DNA of 6,548 nucleotides from Candidatus Thorarchaeota archaeon (lineage in GTDB: Archaea; Asgardarchaeota; Thorarchaeia; Thorarchaeales; Thorarchaeaceae), in contig SDOA01000174.1 of assembly GCA_004524595.1 (NCBI GenBank), forward strand, positions 1 to 6,548, given 5' to 3'. Positions 1 to 4,872 of the stretch are shown one piece after another. Position numbers and translations under genes: made by a program. Under the pieces are notes generated by a model. It made no database searches. It was given only the letters and a program-made list of their open reading frames with translations, and was not told where the DNA came from. Numbering within the stretch: the first letter of the stretch is position 1; every line of letters begins with the position of its first letter.

Positions 1-941
1 ATATACGGGATAATTCGCGCATTGACCATCGGCATACCAATGGCTGCATTCAAAATCATTCTCTTAGTTATCTTAGCTTTATAGAGAGGATTTGTCTTTA
101 CATGAATATACATCTTGTCTGATTTAGAGATACTACCCGGTGCGCAAAGATAATCGCCTCTCGAAATCTGTGTATGATCTATTTCAGGAAGATTGATACC
201 AACACGGTCCCCAGCAGAAGCAGCAGATCTAGATTGACTGAAAGTCTGTATTGAACGTACTTTGCCCTTCTGGCCAAGAGGCACAATTTCAACAAGTTCG
301 TCTGTCTTTAGCTGCCCTCTTAGAATTGTCCCTGTAACTACAGTCCCATGACCCTTTATAGGGAAGGCGTGGTCTATCGGCATCAAGACATCTCCTTCCC
401 GAAGCCTATCGCGGGGGATTACTATCCTAAGAAGTGATTTTCGTAGATTATTAATGCCTGTACCTCTATGAGCTGAAACATGAACAAAAGCAACTTTTTG
501 AAAACCCGCATCATGTACTATCCGTTTCATTCTTGACTCAACTTTGGAAATCTGTTCCTGATTGACTAAATCAGTCTTTGTGATAGCAATTACTAGAGAG
601 TCGATTTCCATTGAACGAAGGATGACAAGATGCTCACCAGTCTGCAATTTTGGACCTTCATCAGCTGCAACAACAAGAATTGCTGAATCAATAATATTAG
701 CTCCTGCAACAACACTCCGAATTAAATCAGCATGGCCCGGGGCATCAACAAGAGTGACGAGAAAGTGGTCTAGGATGAACATTGTGAAACCTAAGTCTAT
801 AGTTATACCACGTTGTTGTGCCTGTGGATGTTTATCGAGCCCTGCTGTAGATACCTTTTCGCTTAAGGCACGAGCTACGGCGGTCTTTCCATGATCGATA
901 TGCCCCATTAGACCAATGTGAACAGGAGTCAACTTGTCCAT
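1..941 (-). CDS. selB: Selenocysteine-specific elongation factor SelB, C-terminus beyond the window
   Basis: SelB is the EF-Tu-like GTPase that carries selenocysteyl-tRNA to the ribosome at recoded UGA codons. I translated 313 codons with no stop. The GTPase motifs are all intact: GHIDHGKT (13-20), RGITID (44-49), DAPGH (66-70), TKTD (121-124) and SAHRG (156-160). RGITIDLGF is typical of SelB and unlike EF-1alpha or eIF2gamma. Domain II opens with DHAFPIKGHGT (190-200), and Arg246 lies in GDRVGI. Both resemble eukaryotic EFSec and archaeal SelB around the selenocysteine pocket (from memory of the family). The ATG at 941 has AAGGAAG 8 bases upstream (950-956). Domain III and the C-terminal domain lie outside the window. 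An alternative is the archaeal SelB-like family of non-selenocysteine archaea, but its GTPase and pocket residues are reported as degenerate, which these are not. It is divergent from the gene at 1036. Confidence 0.93.
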   Translation of the reverse strand, partial: MDKLTPVHIGLMGHIDHGKTAVARALSEKVSTAGLDKHPQAQQRGITIDLGFTMFILDHFLVTLVDAPGHADLIRSVVAGANIIDSAILVVAADEGPKLQTGEHLVILRSMEIDSLVIAITKTDLVNQEQISKVESRMKRIVHDAGFQKVAFVHVSAHRGTGINNLRKSLLRIVIPRDRLREGDVLMPIDHAFPIKGHGTVVTGTILRGQLKTDELVEIVPLGQKGKVRSIQTFSQSRSAASAGDRVGINLPEIDHTQISRGDYLCAPGSISKSDKMYIHVKTNPLYKAKITKRMILNAAIGMPMVNARIIPY

Positions 942-1035
942 GATATTGTCTTCCTTACACAGCTAAAACTGGACATAAAACCTTCCCAATAATACTCGTT
1001 AAGTAGAGTAGTTTATGTATATGTATACAAGATGA
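942..1035. promoter_or_regulatory. Divergent promoter region between selB and the membrane-anchored small protein
   Basis: This 94-base spacer holds the signals for two genes read outward. For the plus-strand gene, the AT-rich TTTATGTATA at 1012-1021 is a TATA-like box about 20-25 bases before the ATG at 1036 or 1042. No Shine-Dalgarno is visible there, so that transcript may be leaderless. For selB, AAGGAAG (950-956) is a clear ribosome-binding site, and TTTTATG (974-980) is the best TATA-like candidate, though its distance is slightly short. No protein-coding or RNA gene is visible. The TATA assignments are inferred from spacing and composition only. Confidence 0.45.
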
Positions 1036-1464
1036 ATGAATATGGTATCTAGGTCTCTTGAAAAGATGATGCTAATAGCTGTAGGACTCTCGACTGCGGT
1101 GATTATTGGAGTCCCAGTACTCCTCGTTGCGATTGATACAATGACAACGACACAACAGGTTCAATATGCGCAACAGGCATCTGAAAAGATATTCAATGCA
1201 ACTCGCCAGGTTGATGATGGAGTCTCTTCTGACATCACCATAGAAGTCTATATACCTGATAATTTTGAGATGTCAACTGATAGCACTGGGTCTGTTTTGA
1301 CTATAACTGTAGATACAGGTCGACCACCTCCTGACACATACTTGACATGGTTGGAAGATTTTGATCATCAGATTGTAGTAAACTGCCCTTCTAAGGCAGG
1401 CTATTACTATTTCACATTCACGATGGTCTCTGATGTTATCCATATCACCTATTCTACCAGTTGA
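1036..1464 (+). CDS. Hypothetical secreted or pilin-like protein with one N-terminal membrane anchor
   Basis: This is a 142-residue protein of unknown function. Residues 1-9 are short and basic (SRS, K10 follows). Residues 11-33 form one strongly hydrophobic helix (MMLIAVGLSTAVIIGVPVLL), followed by a polar Gln/Thr-rich stretch with SEKIFNATRQVDDG (49-62). The rest is rich in Thr, Ile, Val and Tyr and looks like a beta-rich extracytoplasmic domain. The layout recalls archaeal type IV pilin-like or pseudopilin proteins, but I see no clean prepilin peptidase site, so I do not call it a pilin. There are two possible ATG starts, 1036 and 1042; the second gives MVSRSLEK and fits a leaderless message as well. 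It is monocistronic, divergent from selB, and followed by a separate promoter for the next gene. The stop is TGA. Confidence 0.7.
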   Translation: MNMVSRSLEKMMLIAVGLSTAVIIGVPVLLVAIDTMTTTQQVQYAQQASEKIFNATRQVDDGVSSDITIEVYIPDNFEMSTDSTGSVLTITVDTGRPPPDTYLTWLEDFDHQIVVNCPSKAGYYYFTFTMVSDVIHITYSTS

Positions 1465-1510
1465 CGCTGATGATGATAATCTAGGAGAAGTAGAGAACAT
1501 TCAGCCCAGC

Positions 1511-1573
1511 ATAACGTTTTTAATCAGGCACAAATTCTCGGCGTTATTAGAGCCCTAGGTAAGGTATGAATAG
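1511..1573 (+). promoter_or_regulatory. Promoter, possible operator and ribosome-binding site of the polyferredoxin gene
   Basis: TTTTTAAT at 1517-1524 is a good archaeal TATA-like box. Inverted hexamers flank it: ATAACG at 1511-1516 just upstream, and CGTTAT at 1542-1547 where transcription would be expected to start. GGTAAGGT at about 1558-1565 provides a Shine-Dalgarno sequence 8-9 bases before the ATG at 1574, so this message probably has a leader. The hexamers resemble half-sites of E. coli ModE operators, but here they point outward rather than inward, so binding by ModE is only a suggestion. The rest of the 109-base gap, 1465-1510, shows nothing recognisable beyond repeated TGA triplets after the preceding stop. 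Confidence 0.5.
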
Positions 1574-2623
1574 ATGACTGAAGATACTGAGAGGCTGGAT
1601 GAAACTGGTGAAGAAGAAAGAGCTGAACCAGAAGAAGAGATCAAAAAGCCTGTTGAAAAGGAAGTTGTGGTAAAAGAGAAGAAGGGCTTTCGTAATCCTC
1701 TTGGTTTCATTTTCAATGTTAGAATGTTAAGAAGAGTTGTTCAGATTCTATTCTTCCTTGGAATAAATGCATACATATTCACAGCATGGTTTGGTGCAGA
1801 TCACATCACTTCATTCTGGTTGCAGATACAAGCAGTAATGCCATCCCTGCCAATCTTAGCACCACTCGAGGCACCATTTGCTGTGATTTCTGGCTCTTTC
1901 GACACAATGCAACGTACGTTCACAACAGGACTGTTCCCATTCTTCACAATAGGAGCTATGATTATAATTCTAATATTCATTGGAAGGGCCCCATGTGGTT
2001 GGATTTGTCCAATAGGCACGATTCAGGATTTTGTCACCCTTCCGAAAAGGACCAAGATACGACCAGCTCCAAATACTGAAGCGGATCTAAGGAAGATCAA
2101 GATGTACATCTTTGTCATTGTAGCTGGTCTTGCTGTCTGGGTAGGGGTTTCAAAAGTATTAGGGACTGAGGCCGCTCTTTTAGCAGCTCTAGGTATTTTT
2201 GCAAAAGATGCTTTTGCACCTCTTAATCCGGCGTACATTCTGTTCTTTATCATCGCTGTACAACCTTGGCCACAGGGATGGACTACTCTCTGGTACTTCT
2301 CTCTGTGGGGATATGCCTTGCTTCAGCTTGTATTTGTAGTAATTGTATTTGCGGTATCGTTTTGGGTACCACGATGGTTCTGTAGATGGGTATGTCCTGC
2401 AGCATGGTTATACGGAATATTCTCGAAGGAGGCATTGATTGGGATAGGTAGAAACCCAGCAAGATGCACTCCTGATACATGTAATGTCTGTGAGGTTGTA
2501 TGTCCGATGAATATCAGAATTAGAAGGTATCCGTATCAACATATGCATAGTCCCGATTGTATAATGTGTCTTGAGTGTATGAGTAGATGTCCAAATGATG
2601 CAATCGTTTTACGATTCTCATAG
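1574..2623 (+). CDS. Membrane polyferredoxin of the NapH/NosR/CcoG (4Fe-4S, CxxxCP) type
   Basis: This 349-residue integral membrane iron-sulfur protein probably passes electrons between the quinone or membrane pool and a redox partner that is not encoded here. The N-terminus (1-37) is highly charged, Glu/Lys-rich and cytoplasmic-looking. Hydrophobic segments lie at about 54-72, 118-137, 178-197, 203-230 (partly) and 240-265. Two CxxxCP motifs typical of the NapH/NosR/CcoG group follow membrane segments: CGWICP (141-146) and CRWVCP (270-275). The C-terminus carries two 4Fe-4S sites: C298, C303, C306, C310, with an unusual CX4C opening, and the standard C329, C332, C335, C339. No heme motif, flavin site or periplasmic NosR domain is present. 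Start: ATG with GGTAAGGT upstream. It ends tail to tail with the modE-like gene, overlapping by 6 bp. The family is clear; the donor and acceptor are unknown. Confidence 0.92.
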   Translation: MTEDTERLDETGEEERAEPEEEIKKPVEKEVVVKEKKGFRNPLGFIFNVRMLRRVVQILFFLGINAYIFTAWFGADHITSFWLQIQAVMPSLPILAPLEAPFAVISGSFDTMQRTFTTGLFPFFTIGAMIIILIFIGRAPCGWICPIGTIQDFVTLPKRTKIRPAPNTEADLRKIKMYIFVIVAGLAVWVGVSKVLGTEAALLAALGIFAKDAFAPLNPAYILFFIIAVQPWPQGWTTLWYFSLWGYALLQLVFVVIVFAVSFWVPRWFCRWVCPAAWLYGIFSKEALIGIGRNPARCTPDTCNVCEVVCPMNIRIRRYPYQHMHSPDCIMCLECMSRCPNDAIVLRFS

Positions 2624-2977
2624 TCTGATTGAATCTGAATGACGTAAGATCTCTTTGATGGAATTATCAAGTCTAGTATAAGATTCGATAAGTCGTATAC
2701 CATGTTCAGTCACTCTTGCACCACCACCACCTGTAGTGCCGCCTCTGAACGTCTCAATAAGTTGACAATCTAGCTTCTTCTCAATTTTCTTAATTACGCC
2801 CCAAGCATATCGATAAGACATACCAAGTTTATTGGCTCCTTTAGTTATTGTACCCTCTTCATGAATTGCATTCAATATGGCAAATGCTCCTTTTCCAAAG
2901 ATATAATCACCATCCACTTCAAACCAGACCTTATAGTCAGGAGAGAGCTTTATTTTCTTCATTTCTTTTTTGGGCAT
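2618..2977 (-). CDS. ModE-type winged-helix DNA-binding protein without a molybdate-binding domain
   Basis: This 119-residue protein corresponds to the N-terminal DNA-binding half of ModE, the molybdate-responsive regulator. Residues 24-40 (DYIFGKGAFAILNAIHE) begin the winged helix. TITKGANKLGMSYRYAWG (43-60) is the helix-turn-helix with the MSYRxAW signature. GGTTGGGGARVTEHG (79-93) is the Gly-rich wing seen in ModE and LysR-like relatives, and a C-terminal helix follows that would support dimerisation. The molbindin/TOBE half is absent, as in many archaeal ModE-like proteins, so the ligand cannot be read from the sequence. The ATG at 2977 is chosen because GAGGTG (2983-2988) sits 5 bases upstream; a longer reading from 3091 would overlap the preceding gene. 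It lies 47 bases after the mini-protein gene, probably co-transcribed, and converges on the polyferredoxin gene. Confidence 0.9.
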   Translation of the reverse strand: MPKKEMKKIKLSPDYKVWFEVDGDYIFGKGAFAILNAIHEEGTITKGANKLGMSYRYAWGVIKKIEKKLDCQLIETFRGGTTGGGGARVTEHGIRLIESYTRLDNSIKEILRHSDSIRL

Positions 2978-2982
2978 GTGAG

Positions 2983-2988
2983 CACCTC
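2983..2988 (-). promoter_or_regulatory. Ribosome-binding site that decides the modE-like start
   Basis: Read on the minus strand, GAGGTG lies 5 bases before the ATG at 2977. It is one of the strongest Shine-Dalgarno matches in the window. It supports the 119-residue product over the extended 157-residue reading, whose extra N-terminus (about 38 residues) would overlap the end of the upstream gene and matches nothing in ModE. Confidence 0.7.
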
Positions 2989-3024
2989 GTATACAAGGTT
3001 GTGACAGGTAAAGATGAGTAGATC

Positions 3025-3249
3025 CTAATGCCCCCAACGAAGTCGTTCTGGTTTGGTTTCCTTCTTGAAGGCTTTCTTCACAATCTTCCAATGGTCAGCA
3101 CAGACATAGGTCTTTTTTGCCCTTGCATCTTTTATTTTGAGACCTGAACTTGTAATGCTCTCCATGATTCTCACTGTTGCAAATGATCTCTTTGATGGTT
3201 TTCGACAGCCAACAATGCTGCATTCCTTTTCTGACGACACTTGGAACAC
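3025..3249 (-). CDS. Small putative zinc-binding protein (CX4C...CX2H)
   Basis: This is a 74-residue protein I do not recognise by name. C10 and C15 (CSIVGC) pair with C50 and H53 (CADH), the usual spacing of an archaeal mini zinc finger or treble-clef-like fold. Between them is a basic stretch with KIKDARAKKTYVC (38-50). The C-terminus (54-73) is Lys/Arg-rich, so it could bind nucleic acid. Starts: GTG at 3249 follows an in-frame TAG; GTG at 3240 is an alternative that removes only three residues, neither has a good Shine-Dalgarno, and both keep all four ligands. TATA-like DNA lies 26-38 bases upstream, so a nearly leaderless message is plausible. It sits between the COG2144 gene (49-base gap) and the modE-like gene (47-base gap). 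Stop TAG. The gene is likely real; its function is unknown. Confidence 0.8.
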   Translation of the reverse strand: MFQVSSEKECSIVGCRKPSKRSFATVRIMESITSSGLKIKDARAKKTYVCADHWKIVKKAFKKETKPERLRWGH

Positions 3250-3289
3250 TTCAAGTGTCTATGGGTGGCTGGGCATTATAACTATAACG
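3236..3289 (-). promoter_or_regulatory. Promoter with inverted repeat over the start of the zinc mini-protein gene
   Basis: On the minus strand, CGTTATAG (3282-3289) and TTATAAT (3275-3281) form TATA-like DNA. Transcription would be expected to begin near 3253-3259. Exactly there lies a perfect 8-bp inverted repeat, GACACTTG (3236-3243) and CAAGTGTC (3252-3259), with 8 bases between. A nested shorter palindrome, ACACTT-C-AAGTGT, spans 3246-3258. Since the GTG start at 3249 is inside the repeat, this could be an operator that blocks initiation, or an RNA hairpin hiding the start codon. The repeat is seen directly; its role is inferred. Confidence 0.45.
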
Positions 3290-3298
3290 CAGACATGC

Positions 3299-4291
3299 TC
3301 AATCATGGTCATTTCGTGGCGTGAGAACAGAACCTTTCTTAAAATCGAACAGGATACGTTCTTCATCTCCCAATGAGAGTTTGACAAGTTTCGATTCGTC
3401 AACAGTACCAATTCTACATGCTGATAGACCATGTGCCTTTGCTATTTCTTTCAATTTAGGGATATGCTCTTCAGTTGTGGCAAGGAGAAATCCTAACGAG
3501 ATATACATTCGTAACCAATCTTCTAAGGGGACAGATCTCGGTCTAGACCTATTTATCTCATCAAGATTAATGATACCTCCCTTTCCTGAATATTCAAGCA
3601 TCATGGCGGCAGTTCCAACAATCCCAGCAACTGACACGTCTTTTGATGCGGTGACAAGTTTCATGACTGCAATATCATTCATAACCGACAATCTTCTGAC
3701 GACAGAATCAGAGGCTCTATCTGTCACCGAGTCCCATCCAAGATTATAATGCAGACCTCTTTTTCCCTTCCGATCAAAAAGGATAACAAGAACATTACTT
3801 GCTTGTGCGCCTCCAGCAGTAAGGAGATACTCCTTTTCTACAACGCCTGTAGCTGAGCCAACAACGTAAGTCGAAGAAGAGCGAGGGTTGGTATGTCCTC
3901 TAACAATAGGCACTTTGAAAGTATGAGACCCTGAAATCAGACCATCAAGAATAGCCTCACCAATTTGTTGATCCGAATAGGATAAAGCCACTGCAAAAGA
4001 TGTTGGAACACCACCAGCAGCATAGATATCCATTACATTCGCAAGAACTGCATTGAATCCTGCAGCACGAGGATGTTGAAGACACAGGTCCTCAACAATG
4101 GCATCTGTAGTTAGGAGAATCACGTCATCCGAGTTAGTGCTGATAGCTGCTGAATCCTCTCCAAGACCATGAGGTGTGTTTCCTCTGAATGATTCAAGCC
4201 GAAGTTTATCAATAATGGAGGGAAGTACAAACTTTCGTGAAATCCCATCAAAGGTGATGAGCATTTCCAAAATATCAGATAGGCGTGTCAA
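3299..4291 (-). CDS. AIR synthase/selenophosphate synthetase-related protein (COG2144, methanogenesis-marker-2-like)
   Basis: This 330-residue protein belongs to the PurM/SelD/ThiL/HypE superfamily of ATP-dependent enzymes that make phosphorylated intermediates. GEDSAAI (44-50) is the Asp-containing nucleotide/Mg motif, TTDAIVED (61-68) gives further metal-binding Asp residues, and NVMDIYAAGGVPTS (85-98) is the conserved core helix. GHTNP (132-136), NLGWDS (183-188), SKDVSVAGIVGT (216-227) and PLEDWLRMY (255-263) match, as I remember it, methanogenesis marker protein 2, and its length fits that family. The SelD N-terminal Cys/Sec loop is absent, so this is not selenophosphate synthetase itself; the substrate is unknown. 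The TTG start at 4291 is supported by AGGTGA 6 bases upstream. It lies 32 bases after the one-TM protein gene. Stop TGA, after the usual family C-terminus. Confidence 0.9.
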   Translation of the reverse strand: MTRLSDILEMLITFDGISRKFVLPSIIDKLRLESFRGNTPHGLGEDSAAISTNSDDVILLTTDAIVEDLCLQHPRAAGFNAVLANVMDIYAAGGVPTSFAVALSYSDQQIGEAILDGLISGSHTFKVPIVRGHTNPRSSSTYVVGSATGVVEKEYLLTAGGAQASNVLVILFDRKGKRGLHYNLGWDSVTDRASDSVVRRLSVMNDIAVMKLVTASKDVSVAGIVGTAAMMLEYSGKGGIINLDEINRSRPRSVPLEDWLRMYISLGFLLATTEEHIPKLKEIAKAHGLSACRIGTVDESKLVKLSLGDEERILFDFKKGSVLTPRNDHD

Positions 4292-4297
4292 TGACAG

Positions 4298-4303
4298 TCA
4301 CCT
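4298..4303 (-). promoter_or_regulatory. Ribosome-binding site that decides a TTG start
   Basis: AGGTGA on the minus strand lies 6 bases before the TTG at 4291. No ATG or GTG in the same frame has as good a site, and the N-terminal FDGISRK stretch, expected in the family, comes soon after this start. This makes TTG the most likely initiation codon of the COG2144 gene. Confidence 0.65.
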
Positions 4304-4323
4304 AGTTATGATGGCATTGAAGC

Positions 4324-4500
4324 TTATGGGCCGTTCATGAAACCTATTGCGAAGGCAGTCTGACCGAGTATAATGCCAATTCCAAGTAATGTGATTCCAA
4401 CCATGAAATAGATGAGTGCTCTCATCTCTGGACGAATTTCTTCTAACAATATTTTTTCACCTTCGCTAATTGCGCTGGGCTTTGTGTTACTTATAGACAT
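4324..4500 (-). CDS. Small one-TM membrane protein
   Basis: This is a 58-residue protein of unknown function. Residues 1-27 are polar and mixed in charge (SEGEKILLEEIRPEMR at 12-27). Residues 28-53 are a long Gly/Ile/Leu-rich hydrophobic helix (ALIYFMVGITLLGIGIILGQ), and the tail is FMNGP. The likely topology is a cytoplasmic N-terminus with one membrane span. I chose ATG 4500; a TTG at 4515 would add five residues (MIKPK), and neither has a convincing Shine-Dalgarno. The gaps to its neighbours (32 bases after the Cys-rich gene, 32 bases before the COG2144 gene) suggest a shared transcript. Coding is supported by the clean membrane segment and tight packing rather than by recognised homology. 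Confidence 0.65.
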   Translation of the reverse strand: MSISNTKPSAISEGEKILLEEIRPEMRALIYFMVGITLLGIGIILGQTAFAIGFMNGP

Positions 4501-4532
4501 TTTGGGCTTTATCAAATAACCCAGCAGCTGTA

Positions 4533-4832
4533 TTAGCGTATACGAAACTTCTTTGCTATATCTTTTGGGATAGTATCAGGATATTCATCATCTTTTGTAG
4601 AGATAATTGGTTCGATTACCTTTTGTACAACAGGTTTACACGTGCCATCGTCGCGCATTCGCCGCTCGATGCATTTCGAAAATTGGCACCATGCTCCATC
4701 ACATTCTTCATCAATCCAAGTGCACCAAACTGTCTTTCTTCCACCCTTCTGGATAATCTTCAGGGCAGAGGGTTGTTTGATGCATTTGAAGTTTTTACAA
4801 AGTGCTGTACATTCTTTATCACCAGTTGCCAT
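4533..4832 (-). CDS. Cys-rich small protein (8 Cys), possible metal or Fe-S binder
   Basis: This is a 99-residue protein of unknown function. Eight Cys lie in the first two thirds: C8, C12, C17, C37, C44, C49, C54 and C65 (CX3C, CX4C, then WC, CX6C, CX4C, CX4C). There is no CxxC zinc-knuckle pair, so this is not a standard zinc ribbon; a Fe-S cluster, several metal ions or disulfides are possible. KGGRKTVWCTW (29-39) is the centre. The tail (66-99) is Cys-free, with DDEYPDTIPKDIAKKFR. The ATG at 4832 is preferred because GGAG (4842-4845) lies 9 bases upstream; a TTG at 4847 would add five residues. A TATAAA lies at 4866-4871 at the end of the coiled-coil gene, so it may have its own promoter as well as read-through from that gene. 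Stop TAA. Confidence 0.8.
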   Translation of the reverse strand: MATGDKECTALCKNFKCIKQPSALKIIQKGGRKTVWCTWIDEECDGAWCQFSKCIERRMRDDGTCKPVVQKVIEPIISTKDDEYPDTIPKDIAKKFRIR

Positions 4833-4841
4833 AACACTTCG

Positions 4842-4871
4842 CTCCAAGTTTACACTTCTAAGTTGTTTATA
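4842..4871 (-). promoter_or_regulatory. TATA-like box and Shine-Dalgarno before the Cys-rich gene
   Basis: On the minus strand, TATAAA (4866-4871) sits just past the stop of the coiled-coil gene, and GGAG (4842-4845) lies 9 bases before the ATG at 4832. The box is about 35 bases from the start codon, so initiation around 4843-4845 would give a very short leader and might truncate the Shine-Dalgarno. It is best regarded as a possible internal promoter; the GGAG is the firmer call. Confidence 0.4.
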
Positions 4872-4872
4872 C

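Noticed and set aside
562..894. 110-codon open frame on the plus strand
   Set aside because: It lies wholly antisense to the conserved GTPase domain of selB, and its product is low-complexity with no recognisable domain.
942..1573. tRNA gene (for example tRNA-Sec) near selB or endA
   Set aside because: The non-coding gaps are at most about 110 bases, and none shows a cloverleaf, T-loop GTTC or CCA-type end.
1021..2997. The 9-mer GTATACAAG at 1023-1031 and 2989-2997, near the selB spacer and the modE-like start
   Set aside because: Only two copies, imperfectly palindromic, and the second overlaps the ribosome-binding site region; chance is likely without conservation data.
2618..3091. Longer 157-residue start for the modE-like gene
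   Set aside because: The extra residues overlap the preceding gene and match nothing in ModE; the ATG at 2977 has a strong GAGGTG upstream.
3253..3301. Selenocysteine read-through at the TGA ending the COG2144 gene
   Set aside because: Reading on adds only about 15 residues (with U-A-C at the start) before another TGA, and the family normally ends before this point.
3321..3749. 142-codon open frame on the plus strand
   Set aside because: It is antisense to the conserved C-terminal half of the COG2144 gene; the family match is on the minus strand.
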